Source: Dendrophyllia cribrosa
Lineage: Eukaryota; Cnidaria; Anthozoa; Scleractinia; Dendrophylliidae
Reading direction: 5' to 3'
DNA length: 64,000 nucleotides
NCBI GenBank assembly: GCA_024195265.1
Contig: JAJLRJ010000008.1
Span: 24,727,932-24,791,931 of the forward strand
Shown here: one piece after another, positions 1 to 9,764 of the stretch
Layout of the letters: the number at the start of each line of letters is the position of its first letter
Position numbering within the stretch: the first letter of the stretch is position 1
Translations under genes and position numbers: made by a program
The notes under the pieces: generated by a model
What the model was told of the DNA's origin: nothing
Databases searched by the model: none
The model's input: the letters and a program-made list of their open reading frames with translations, nothing else

Positions 1-46
1 GACATCGACATTTTAATTTAAAAACAAGATGGACCATTTTTCTCAC

Positions 47-279
47 CTTCGGTCGCCATTATCAAGAGGATTTAATGCTTCAGCACTTTTTTTCTCTTCT
101 AGAAAGCGTCGGATACCGCATATTATGCCACAAACAGTCTTCGGTGGATATCTCTCTCCCGACTTTTTGGCCACGTCCATGACAAATTTGCTAAGCCAAT
201 AATTCAAACTCAATGCGTCCGTTTCTTCTATACGAGCGGAAAGGGACATAATCTTGTGTAAATCATAGTCCTTAAACAT
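47..279 (-). CDS. Exon of a Crypton-derived (DUF3504/ZMYM/KIAA1958-like) protein, partial
   Basis: Read on the minus strand from 279, the 78-codon frame contains the pattern NYWLSKFV, then a basic stretch, then YPPKTV and CGIRRFLEE, followed by LNPLDNGDR. This order is typical of the N-terminal part of the Crypton-type tyrosine-recombinase-derived family (KIAA1958, QRICH1, ZMYM2-4 and many multicopy cnidarian proteins). The frame runs into a splice-donor-like GTGAGA at 46-41, so the exon probably ends at 47 in phase 2 and the stop just beyond lies in an intron. The catalytic C-terminal part would lie outside the window. The true start is unclear: the ATG at 279 may be internal to a longer exon. 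It could be a domesticated gene or a transposon copy. Family assignment rests on remembered motif similarity, not on an alignment. Confidence 0.6.
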
Positions 280-590
280 TCCTCTCGAATCTCAGAGAAC
301 GGGAACTTCAACTGTCCGAGAAGTTTGCCATTCGTAGAAAATGGATGTTGCCCATTTGTTTTTAAATTTCGTTGACGGGGGAATAGCTTTAGATTTTCTT
401 CTTCGACAACCGTTTTAGCCTCCCTAAACCGAGACGCTTCTGTTTCGCACATGGTCTCATACCAAATGGCGAAACACAACAAGCTCAATAAAATTATGCA
501 TGTGACGGCATTTGAAAAGGACAAAGCCAAAAAAACTAACACTGAATAATTCTGTATTGTTTCATTTGAGAAGCCAGATCAAAAACTCGT
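280..590. other. No recognisable feature
   Basis: Between the Crypton-type exon and the first foldback there is a minus-strand open frame (228-542) with a hydrophobic start and no recognisable domain. It overlaps the exon in another frame, and I see no reason to call it coding. Confidence 0.4.
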
Positions 591-703
591 GCTTCGGGTT
601 TGATCGGGCATCCAAACACCTTGAAACAATAAAAGCACTCGCCGAAGCGGCCTCGTGCTTTCATTGCTTCTCGGTGTTTGGATGCCCCGATCAAACCCTC
701 GCA
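591..703. repeat. Short foldback (inverted repeat)
   Basis: Arms at about 596-620 and 673-698 are reverse complements over about 25 bp with a single-base difference in length (core GATCGGGCATCCAAACACC in the left arm). The loop is about 52 bp. Weaker pairing continues outward (CTCGTGCTTC against CTCGCACTCG). It looks like a tiny MITE or foldback. No target duplication was identified. Confidence 0.7.
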
Positions 704-1868
704 CTCGTTGTTGATCTATTACTTAATAAATGTTTGAAATTGCGTTTTTAAATACAGCCAGTGAGGCAGACAATGCTGTCTCTTTTGGGAGTTGATTCCA
801 TTGTAAAATTGTCCTTGGATAGAAGGAATACTTTAAAAGTCTTTTGCAGTCAGGTTGGACTTTAAAATAACTAAAATCGTTTTGATTGTTGTTAGTTTGA
901 AAAACTAGTAATAACAGAACGTGAGAGCGGCCGAGAGACTTAAGGAAATCGTTCAGATTCTTCTTGTAGTGCTCTTAGATGTAGCATGTATAGCATAGCA
1001 TGTATGGCGGAAGCTGAGATTGAGTTAAAGCGGACTGAGATACTGATGAGGAACTGAATTGTGTAGTAACTAGTGCTTGCAGTGATAGGGCCTGAGGGGG
1101 TGGGGAGTGACTCGCATATAAAAGTGACAGGGGTGATCGTCGTATTAGGGGGTTACAATTCGTGGTTTGGTACCACTAAGGGTATTTGAATCGAAAATGA
1201 CCACTTTCAGAGTTATTCTGATACCTTTTTGTGCGTTTAGCCAGAAAAATATGCTGCCAGGAACAACTTTTTTGAGCTATTTTGAAAAAAATAGCTCATT
1301 AGCAGGCGCAAAGGTTGGTTTGTGATGTTAGTATGTTTGTTAGTTTGTTTGTTTGTTTGTTTGTATGTATGTCTTGGGTTATGTCACACCAATCAGATTG
1401 CCTCTAGTATGTACACCGTGTACTATGTCAGCCAATCAAATTTTCGCTTCTAAAATGGTATTACTGAAGGTCAAAGAAGGGCACTTGACATGAATTGAAA
1501 ATCAGCCATCTTGAATCTCCGCGATTGTTGCCGCAAACACTAAAAGTGTAAAGTTTTGAAAATTTGTTGCTGGGGAACTGTTCTCTAATCCCGACTGGCT
1601 TGCTAACCTGGCAATATCAAGGACATTTATTTGGAAATACTGCCTATAATGTGCCCTATGCATGAATGGTAGAATGGTCTGCGGGGGATGAGACGTCCAA
1701 AAAATGTGGACTGCGGTTACGTTCATAGGTGAGCTTATACTGAAGTATGAGTATAGTTTTATTGCAAAAACGGCAAGCCGATTTCAAATAATATGATGCG
1801 GAACATGAATTGCATGTTTCAAGCCTGGGTTTCAAGAGATTACTATTTAAAATTGGATTTTTTTTGTC

Positions 1869-2170
1869 AGACACGCTGTCTGCACGTGAAAATGTTGAAC
1901 TTTGTCCTCATAGAAACTTGTCCGTGATGCATGGAGTTCAACAGAGAAAATGTAATGCAATTAATCTACAATTTACAGTATGTAAAACGTTTATCTTTCT
2001 TTGAATTAATGTGAGCTGATGTGTAGGTTATTAATTGTATGCCTCAAGCGATTACTATAAGCGAGAAGCGACTGTATTTTGTATGAGCAGTCACGTTGTG
2101 TGCACGTGCAAATATTGAACTTTGTCCTTATAGAAACTGGTACGTGATGAAATTCAACATGTTTTCGAGA
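1869..2170. repeat. Diverged direct duplication, about 216-bp spacing
   Basis: The segment at 1869-1940 (containing TTGAACTTTGTCCT, ATAGAAACT and CGTGATG) is repeated in diverged form at 2085-2155. It belongs to the interior of the 1273-3062 element and precedes its 230-bp tandem repeats. Confidence 0.6.
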
Positions 2171-2210
2171 AAACGTAATGTAATTAATTTATATGGTGCG
2201 TTAAAAAACG

Positions 2211-2800
2211 CCTGTTTAAAAAATATTAGTTGCAATTTACTAGGAAACAAGCAAAATTCATTTTGGATGCGCTAAGTTTCTGCTGGTCGACATTACAGGA
2301 AAAGGTGTTTGGTTCCAAATGTTAACCTCAACAATGTTCGTGTAAGTAATTCAATTAGCTTGAGGTTTTGAGTCGAAAACAATTTAATCTAATTAGTTCT
2401 GTTTCTATTTGCACGACTTTTTTGTGGAGAATAAAAACAGTTGTTTAAATAATATTAGTTCCAATTTACTAGGAGACTACTTATATTCATTTTTCATGCG
2501 TTTAGTTTCTGTGAAAGACTTTTCTGGTTGACATTACAGAAACAGGTGGTTCAAAGAATTTTCGTGTCACTAATTTAATTAGCTTGTGGTTTGGAGTTGA
2601 AAACAATTTAATTTAATTAGTTTGCTTCTTCCAGGCCAAAGGAACCTTTTCCACGTGTCTTTTGTGAATAATAAAAGAAACCTTTAAAAAAAAGACTAGA
2701 TACAAATTTCCAGGAAATAATAAGCCTTCAATTTGGATGCATCAAATTTATGTGCAGGACTTTTCTGGTTGACATTTAATTTAATACACTCATTACTGAA
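2211..2800 (+). repeat. Three degenerate tandem repeats of about 230-240 bp
   Basis: Units begin near 2211, 2441 and 2681. Each carries in order a TTTAAA-rich start, a TACTAGGA/CCAGGAAA block, an ATTCATTTTNNATGCG block, a TTCTGGTTGACATT block and, in the first two, a TTAATTAGCTTGNGGTTTNGAGT block. The third is truncated. Decay suggests an old internal expansion of the host element. Confidence 0.65.
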
Positions 2801-3672
2801 ACAAGTTGCTCATTTCACTGGGACCGTAGTTTCGTCAAAAAATAACTCTGGAAATCCCGTGAAAAAAAGCTAGCCGAGAAACGAGAAACGGGACCCAGTT
2901 GGTTATCTCGGTATTTTTTTTGGTAGTGGGTGGGCCGGAGGATTTTAAAAACGTATATCTGCAAGCGGTTATTTGTGCGAGTTAACTTCCGCTGTTTTGT
3001 TACTTTCACCATTTCATATCATTTAGGTAATTTTCAAAATAGCTCATGCACGCAATGCGTGCCTATGTTTAGGTACCAGTCTTAGGGGTAGAAATGAATT
3101 TGAGCCACACCCACAAAACGGGTTTCTGGTACAATCACCCCCATCAACTTTATATGGTAGTCCCACCAGGGAGAAAATTGGAAAGACATTCTGCGCATCC
3201 CCAGCCTCTCACTGAAACGACGTTGCCGAACTGGTGTCGAAATGACAATAAATGTTTGTGAAACGTAATCCAGACGCAAGGGTCATACCCTCCAACGCAG
3301 ACTTTGTTTTGGCTCGTCACGCACCCCTCGTTGAAGACGAGTGCGCGATGGGCCATAAGAAGGTCTGTGAAGGTGGCTACAATACAAGGTTCACTAGTGC
3401 ATGAATTTCGCGGAAACTGAAAGTGTTCCGGCTTTTATTATTGCTGCGCTTCGTGCGTTTCTTTCTTGCGCTGTTATCAGGGCCAGAAAAATACTACAAG
3501 GAACTCTAAAATAATTTTACTTTTCTACCTGACTTCTCAAAGAGGCTAAGGGATACAAGATTCAGTCAAACGTCAGTGAAGTTTCCGGCAAGAATTATGG
3601 AATTAGTAATTTGAGCGTGGAAGACTAAACGCACAACACAATCACCTTTCTGTCGGGGAAAACGAACCGCTA

Positions 3673-3936
3673 CAACCAGTTGCGAAAATGTTGAGACACT
3701 TGACCAGGAAAACACTCTTTCTTAGTGAACATCCCATAAAATCACACATCTCAAAGGTTAAACAACTCCCCCCTCCCTCCCCTATTTTCAATGTTGTTCC
3801 TCAAAAATTTCAGCATGATCTGCTATTGTGACCAACTTTGAGAAGGGAGAGCGAGGGGTCTGAAACACTACGACCTTATAAGTACCCTTGACGTCCAAAT
3901 TAGGTACAATGTCTCAAGTCTTTTTGCAACTGGTTG
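3673..3936. mobile_element. 264-bp MITE with TA target duplication (Tc1/mariner-like)
   Basis: The ends are CAACCAGTTGCGAAAA and TTTTTGCAACTGGTTG, inverted repeats of about 15 bp. TA dinucleotides flank them at 3671-3672 and 3937-3938. The homologous site in family X copy 2 (about 28810) reads GCTAGC without the insert, which confirms the borders and the TA duplication. No coding capacity. Confidence 0.85.
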
Positions 3937-4139
3937 TAGCTTTAAACACAAACATCACATAGGTTAGAAGAAGGTAAGCAGTTGTTAGCATAATATGCAG
4001 AGTAATTGTTATTGTGTTTTTGCTAATTAATATTGTGTTTTTCGAAGCGAAACTTTACGTTCCTTAACTGTACAGGTTACACCTTTGCCCTATGGGACAC
4101 ACTGTTGGTCTGTTCCGCATTCATCTTTTGTCGCGCGTT

Positions 4140-4371
4140 TACATTTGCTCGTTCAGTATATCGGGGTAGATTTCAGAGATTTTACGTTTGGGCCGCCGGA
4201 TTGCATTCGTTATGACAAGGAATTCGTTATACCGAAGTTCATTATATCGAGGCTCTCTTCCATACATTTTACTTGAAATTTTGCCAGGCTGAACAATATC
4301 GTTCGTTATACATACCGAGGACTTCATTATACAGACACTGTGTAGAGGTTCGTTAAATCGAGGTTCCACTG
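4140..4371. mobile_element. pogo/Tigger-like fragment, right end
   Basis: Repeated phrases of the type TTCGTTATACCGA and TTCATTATATCGAGG end in CGAGGTTCCACTG followed by TA at 4372-4373. This is the familiar end style of pogo/Tigger-like elements (TA target, CAGTG...CTCG inverted termini). I could not find the matching left terminus, so the copy seems 5'-truncated. Assignment is from general motif knowledge. Confidence 0.55.
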
Positions 4372-4375
4372 TAGT

Positions 4376-4890
4376 AGCCAGAAACATATGCTGACAAAAA
4401 CAACTTTTTCGGTACCTCTTAGGGGTACAAAATGAATTTGAGCCACACCCACAAAACGAGTTTTAACGACGTTGTTGTTGTTGTTGTTAGGAGGGGTTAG
4501 GGGTTCCTTTCAAAATTTTCGACGATCACCCGCGTAAATTTTATATGGGAGTCCCCGGGGGAAAATAGCAAAGCCCCAGTCTTTAACCGAGATGCATGAC
4601 GTTACCGAATTCGAGTCGAAATGACACTGAATGTCTGTAAAACGTAATCCAGAAGCAAGGGTTACAGAGTGCATGAAATTCGTGGAAACTGAAAGTGTTC
4701 CAGATGTTCTCCACTTCTCAAGAAAGCCAAGCGATATAAAATTTAGTAAGACGTTTTTGGAGAGTTTCTCGAAGAGTCAGTATGGATTCGAATAAGTAAT
4801 TTGAGCGAGGGAGGCTAAACGCACAAATCCCCTTTCTTAATTCGGTCGGGGACGGACGAACTGCTGCTTTTACTCTGGGAATTAAAAAAT
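4376..4890. repeat. Dispersed repeat family X, copy 3 (partial)
   Basis: It resumes family X at the AACAACTTTTTCGGTACC block and repeats the methionine-poor central part and the AAACTGAAAGTGTTCC block, with internal deletions. A short (GTT)n run lies at about 4470-4490. It is more diverged from copies 1 and 2 than they are from each other. Confidence 0.65.
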
Positions 4891-4898
4891 AGTACTGC

Positions 4899-5066
4899 AA
4901 TAGACCAATTTCGATATATTAAAATTCATACTTGGCTCCGAGGCTTAGGGGACTAAAACAAAAGAAATCACATCGAGGTTCAGGGATGAATAATTTATTT
5001 CTTTTGTTTTAGTCCCCGAAGCCTCGGAGCCAAGTATGAATATTAATATATCGAAATTGGTCTATT
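4899..5066. mobile_element. 168-bp foldback MITE
   Basis: Arms of about 65 bp (4899-4962 and 4995-5066) are near-perfect reverse complements, starting AATAGACCAATTTCG, around a 32-bp loop. Ends of the ATAGACC type resemble those of the two MITEs at 38093 and 55409 in their TA border, but the arms are unrelated. No coding content. Confidence 0.85.
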
Positions 5067-5808
5067 CAAGTGGATAACAGATAAATAGTATTTTAAAAAT
5101 ACAAGAAATACATCATTTTATATCGAATATTTTATCGGCACAAGAAAGTGCTCAGCTTTGTTTCCTTTCAGAGGCTTAGTCTGCTTTTATTTTTAATGCT
5201 GCTGAAAAGATGACCAAGTAAAACATTTTGTAGGTAAACTGAGAACAAAAACACAGGCGCCAAAGGGTAGTCTTAAGATTAATAGAATTCGTGGAATCGG
5301 CGTGCTTATTGGCTATGACATTCCCTGGAAACAGTCTCCTTTTCCGTTGTTTGTTTTATTCTTGCTTACGCCATAAACTTTACATTCTTCACTACTGGAA
5401 ATTGTCTTTGTATGTGAAAAAAAAATCTTGTATCGCTTGTCTAAGAAGCTTTAGAATTGTGAGATTCATCCATCTTCATCTACTGATTGCCGTCGCGTGA
5501 AAAAATCCGTGGGAGCAAAGTAGGGGAATCTTTGTTTACCATTTTTGCCTCATTAGCATATACGCCTCTTTTTCTTCCTAGCTACAAAAAGCACAGATTC
5601 TTTGCATTTTCGCCAAAGTTTGAGATGTTCCAAGAATATTTTTTAGGTTTTCTCTTCAACATTGACCGGGTGTTCGATTTTCTTACGCAAATATCGATAA
5701 AAGCCGCATCAAAGTGTTCGCCAACACCACTTTCCCATACAATATTCTTATGCAGATAACAAATGGAGGAGTTTGTTTGTCTGAGTCACAACGGGGGTCA
5801 AAAGTGTG
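5067..5808. other. Unassigned AT-rich sequence
   Basis: Only short open frames are present (the longest are 69 and 90 codons, at 5291-5500 and 5487-5759) and none has a recognisable motif. I see no repeat structure apart from weak homology to the downstream part of family X. Confidence 0.35.
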
Positions 5809-6021
5809 TGACGTCATTTGTGCGCAGCGCTTTCCAATCATCGAAACAAGTCCAAATGCAAATTAGTAGCCCGGTGACCGACCATAAAGAAGGTTTTAAT
5901 TGTCACGTCGGTTAACAGTATAAAGCCTGCAAAATTTGCTCGGAGAAAACTAACTATTTTTTTAACGATAAACTCTACACTATAAACGCAAAGAAGAACG
6001 GCATTGCCGGCGAAACGAAGG
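5809..6021 (+). promoter_or_regulatory. Promoter-like block with candidate non-coding first exon
   Basis: Ordered classical elements are visible. A perfect CRE palindrome TGACGTCA lies at 5809-5816, CCAAT at 5834-5838, an octamer ATGCAAAT at 5856-5863, and TATAAAG at 5919-5925. A good splice donor (GAAG/GTGAGT) follows with its GT at 6022. Initiation near 5948 would give a roughly 75-nt first exon. No downstream exon could be identified with confidence; family X-like sequence follows. It may be the promoter of a decayed element or of a gene whose later exons I cannot recognise. Site matches are direct observations; function is inference. Confidence 0.4.
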
Positions 6022-6650
6022 TGAGTTTATTCATTATGGAATTGCTTATATGCAAATTCACATTGCTCAAAAAGCTACCAGGTGAAATTCGTACTGTAGG
6101 GAACCAGACAACATTTTCAGTTCATCAAATAAATCAACAGATTAGCCCAGACACGCGAATGACCTGTCATGAATTAGTGAATCGTTTTGTTTCACATCAC
6201 TAAGTTACACTTTGCTTGAGTTGGCGGCTTTTGGTTACCTTTGATTGTTCCTCGGACGAACAAGTGATAGTGTATCTGGTGTATGCCAAGAGATAAACAT
6301 AAAAACCATCTTGAAGCGACCTTAGAATTTGTTTTACTCAACCGGCAATTCAAAGCCGGACAGCTCGACCATATCCGCTCAAGTATCGATGAAATCAATG
6401 ACCACAGATTTATTGCAAGCGAATCATATATCATCATCGGTTGTTGCCGGGAGTATTTCGCTTCTACCACTCGCACATAAGCCATAAAATATTATTCAAA
6501 GTAGCGCTTTTTCCTTGCAATTAACTACCTACCAGCAGCAATTTTTTACTGTGCATGTGTTCCCGGCTGATGTTCGTGTAGTTTGATTGCTACACATGTA
6601 GAAGTTTTATCATTTTCAAAGCCCGTCTTTAGTTAAGGTTACTGCACAGC
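6022..6650. other. Unassigned sequence with a block shared with 42.98 kb
   Basis: The segment around 6425-6490 (TCGGTTGTTGCCGG, then AGTATTTCGCTT) recurs at about 42985-43040, so this is repeat-derived. Small open frames (6021-6203, 6283-6480) show no domain. Confidence 0.35.
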
Positions 6651-6687
6651 GAACCCACGCGTTTATTTAGAATGATCGTAGAATAAA

Positions 6688-7187
6688 AATATTATAAGCG
6701 CGATGTTTCGGTGTCGTACTGACACCATTATCAAACGAAAGCGAAAGATAGAAAAAGGACGCATTTACAAGCGAAAGGAAATCTGCATACTCTATACAAA
6801 AAGCTTAGCCCTAAGAGAATCTGACTGTTTGTTTAGGGATGGCTTGTGCTCTCTAATCAGGAGCATTTCATACAATAGGCAGTCAAATTTAGTTTGGCAC
6901 TTTTTCAAGACACAAAGAAAATTTAGTGTCTTGAAAAAGTGCCAAACTAAATTTGACTGCCTATTGTATGAAATGCTCCTGATTAGAGAGCACAAGCCAT
7001 ACCTAAACAAACAGTCAGATTCCCTTAGGGCTAAGCTTTTTGTATAGAGTATGCAGATTTCCTTTCGCTTGTAAATGCGTCCTTTTTCTATCTTTCGCTT
7101 TCGCTTGATAATGGTGTCAGTACGACACCGAAACGTCGCGCTTATAATATTTTTAACCATCTGTATTTCCAAATACACTTTGATTAA
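6688..7187. mobile_element. 500-bp near-perfect palindromic foldback with 14-bp target duplication
   Basis: The left arm (6688 to about 6911) is mirrored by the right arm (about 6925-7153) with a tiny loop, so both strands read nearly the same. Flanking direct repeats GATCGTAGAATAAA (6674-6687) and GATCATAGAATAAA (7188-7201) match 13 of 14 bases. The opposite arm of the host element (13340 region) shows the empty site with a single GATC copy. Each outer arm end holds a GGTGTC-loop-GACACC stem followed by GAAAC, reminiscent of the terminal motif of Penelope-like elements. Open frames spanning it are by-products of the palindrome. Confidence 0.8.
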
Positions 7188-7469
7188 GATCATAGAATAA
7201 AGTTACAAATGGACTTTCGTGGTGTTGTACGTGGTGCAATCCAAACGTGCTGTTACTTTTGTACTGTTGAATGACCGGTGTTCACTGAAATCAGCTTATG
7301 CCGGGATTTATAGCAACCACAACGGTCTGATCAAACTCCCGTTGATACGATTTCGAAACGACAGACGGCGAAATGCGAGAGCATTTCAAAAATCAAAGGC
7401 TGGTGAAGCGTTCATGTACGCTACATAACACGTCCCATAAGTAGTATTGACAAATACATAAATATACGA

Positions 7470-8030
7470 ATTCATTAACTTCATCTACCTACCTATACCT
7501 TCATACACCTTCATATATCCTCATCTACCTACATATACCTTAATATTCCTTCATACATCATTATTTACCTTAATATACTTACATATACCTTAATATACTT
7601 AAATATACTTTCATCTACCTTCATCTACCTACATATACCTTCATCTACCTTCATATCCCTTCAACTAACTTCATCTACCTACATCTACCTTAATATCCCT
7701 TCATTACCTTCATCTACCTATAACTTCATCTACCTTACCTTCATCTACTGTACTTACACCTTCATCTACCTACACCTTCATTTACCTTCATTTACGTTCA
7801 TCTAACAACATATACCTTCATCGACCTTTATTTACCTTCATATTCTTCATCTACCTTCATCTACATTCATCTACATTCATATAGCTTCATATACCTTCAT
7901 ATAGCTTCATCTACCTTCACATTCCTTCATCTACCTTCATCTACTTTCATATACCTTTATATACCTTCATATACTTTCATCTGCCTTCATTTACCTTCAT
8001 CTATCTTTGTTACCTTCATACCGACGAATG
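7470..8030. repeat. 10-bp minisatellite, CTACCTTCAT type (left array)
   Basis: About 55 imperfect copies of a decamer alternate between ACCTTCATCT and ACCTTCATAT/ACATATACCT variants. It occupies the inner end of the left arm of the composite inverted element, and the same decamer appears in reverse orientation at 8965-9665 and 10622-10680. Confidence 0.9.
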
Positions 8031-8128
8031 TTTGAATAGATGAATGATAGACCTTTTTAGAAGACTTGATTTCCTGATTTACTTGATTTTTGATTTTCCG
8101 TAGTTTCAATAGCTTTCTTGATTTTTAA

Positions 8129-8550
8129 AGGGAACCTCCATTGTTATAACAAATTGACGTTAAATTGTTGGCAATAAAGTCTACATTAAAATTAAAAAAA
8201 TAACAGGTGCAAATATAATTTTAGTGTACAAAAAATTGGATATGAATATCGCCTATTTTCGCTTTTAAATTTCCCGCGCGCCGCCATTTTGAATATTTAT
8301 GACGTGTTACGGTTGTCCAATTGTTGCATACAAAAGAATTACTTCGATTCTTAACAATAGCGGCAACCGTAACACGTCATAAATATTCAAAATGGCGGCG
8401 CGCGGGAAATTTAAAAGCAAAAATAGGCAATATTCATATCCATTTTTTGTACAATAAAATTATATTTGCACCTGTTCTTTAAAAAAAATTAAATTTCGAC
8501 TTTATTTCCAACAATTTTACGTCAATTTGTTTTGACAATGGAGGTTCCCT
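8129..8550. mobile_element. 422-bp foldback MITE flanked by TTAA
   Basis: Termini AGGGAACCTCCATTG and their inverse are flanked by TTAA (8125-8128, 8551-8554). Arms of about 185 bp (8129-8313 and 8358-8550) are highly similar and surround a 45-bp loop. The TTAA target points to a piggyBac-like mobiliser. The arms include GCGCGCCGCCATTTTGAA. No protein. Confidence 0.8.
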
Positions 8551-8554
8551 TTAA

Positions 8555-8960
8555 GCGTGTCTCTGAAGTTCACTCGCTTTTTCAAAATAGTGGTTAATCA
8601 TGGGGATTTGGTGGGACGTGTGCGTTTAGTTTTAACTGCGTCTTGTCGTCTTGCTTTCAAAGCATGCGTCTACTATTTTTTCAAAAGCTGAGATCAATAA
8701 ACCACGCACGAGTTGTAAATTGTGTAAAACAAGAGTTAGAGCGTGTATATTGTTTCCCATGCATACTCTTAACCTTGCATCCCCACTTATACTCCTGTAT
8801 ATCCCTACTTGAAATGCGAAATGAACAGTTATTTCCTTGTGTAACGTGACTTACTTTGATCAGTTGGTCAATGGCCGCGAAGCATTTTGTTGCAGAGCAT
8901 CGAATACTTTCATGAGAAAAATTTCCCCTGCCAGCCCTGCCAGCAAAATTAAACTCCTAC
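8555..8960. other. Central unique part of the composite element
   Basis: About 400 bp without repeats. One 68-codon plus-strand frame (8643-8849) has no recognisable motif. I see no transposase signature. Confidence 0.35.
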
Positions 8961-8964
8961 ACGA

Positions 8965-9665
8965 TATGAAGGTTTATGAAGGTAGATGAAGGTAGATGAA
9001 AGGATATGAAGGTAGATGAAGGTATATGTAGGTAAGTGAAGGTAAGTGAAGGTAGTTGTAGGTAGATGAAGATGAATGAAGGGATATGAAGGTAAATGAA
9101 GGCATATGAAGCTATATGAATGTAGATGAAGGTATATGAAGGTATATGTAGGTAGATGAAGGTATATGTAGGTAGATGAAGGTATATAAAGGTAAATGAA
9201 GGTAGTTGTAGGTAGATGAAGGTAAAGGAAGGGATATGAAGGTAAATGAAGGCATATGAAGCTATATGAATGTAGATGAAGGTATATGAAGGTAGATGAA
9301 GGTATATGTAGGTAGATGAAGTTAGATGAAGGGATATGAATGTAGATGAAGGTAAATGAAGGCATATGAAGCTATATGAATGTAGATGAAGGTATATGTA
9401 GGTAAATGAAGGCATATGAAGCTATATGAATGTAGATGAAGGTATATGAAGGCATATGAAGCTATATGAATGTAGATGAAGGTATATGTAGGTAGATGAA
9501 GGTAGATGGAGGTAGATGAAGTTAGATGAAGGGATATGAATGTAGATGAAGGTAAATGAAGGGATATGACGGTAGATAAAGGTATATGTAAGTATATTAA
9601 GGTTAATAACGATATATGAAGGAATATCAAGGCATATGTAGGTAGATGAGGATATATAAAGGTTA
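8965..9665. repeat. 10-bp minisatellite, GATGAAGGTA type (right array)
   Basis: About 70 imperfect decamers (GATGAAGGTA, TATGAAGGTA, TATGTAGGTA variants) with some longer-period copying (for example the run GAAGGCATATGAAGCTATATG recurs four to five times between 9098 and 9470). It is the inverse of the 7470-8030 array. A short continuation at 10622-10680 follows the inserted element at 9765-10628. Long Ser/Tyr/Leu/His-rich minus-strand frames here simply translate the repeat. Confidence 0.9.
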
Positions 9666-9764
9666 CTTCACGGTTGGTGAGCGTGTGCGATTTTTATTCA
9701 CGAGTTGGGAAGAATCACAAACGAATGAGCGAGGCTTTGCGAGCGAGTGAGCAACGTGAAGTAA

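Larger units (their letters stand above)
1273..3062. mobile_element. 1.8-kb insertion with 16-bp terminal inverted repeats inside family X copy 1
   Basis: The left end TGAGCTATTTTGAAAA (1273-1288) is the exact reverse complement of the right end at 3031-3046. Family X copy 2 (about 25225-25240) shows the uninterrupted site, where AACAACTTTTT runs straight into AGGTACC. The left end itself forms a hairpin (1273-1283 with 1288-1298). A second small hairpin, GCACGC-loop-GCGTGC, lies just beyond the right repeat (3048-3062). The interior has a (GTTT)n microsatellite at 1340-1372 and diverged internal duplications, with no convincing protein. The right boundary may lie a few bases further, near 3067. 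The superfamily is unknown. Confidence 0.7.
724..4078. repeat. Dispersed repeat family X, copy 1 (interrupted by two insertions)
   Basis: The sequence starting at AATAAATGTTTGAAATTGCG recurs almost unchanged at about 24680. The match resumes after two interruptions and runs to about 4078 (matching 28515-28950). Related copies lie at 4376-4890 and 41880-42655. Recognisable blocks are a GGTACC-containing segment, a CATTCTGCGCATCCCCAGCC segment, and a tail ending near a GAAGAAGGTAAGCAG donor-like motif. No long conserved protein frame is visible, so I cannot assign it to a class. It may be a non-autonomous transposon or part of a decayed gene family. Comparing copies shows exactly where later elements entered at 1273-3062 and 3673-3936. 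Confidence 0.75.

Noticed and set aside
6703..7193. Two nearly identical frames on opposite strands (114 and 133 codons)
   Set aside because: They arise because the sequence is a palindrome; no domain and no independent support.
8949..9630. Long minus-strand frames rich in Tyr/His/Leu/Ser (138-152 codons)
   Set aside because: They are translations of the 10-bp minisatellite in several frames; a decamer gives long open frames by periodicity, with no domain.
7470..9665. Possible CRISPR-like array
   Set aside because: Repeats are contiguous decamers without unique spacers, and the genome is eukaryotic.
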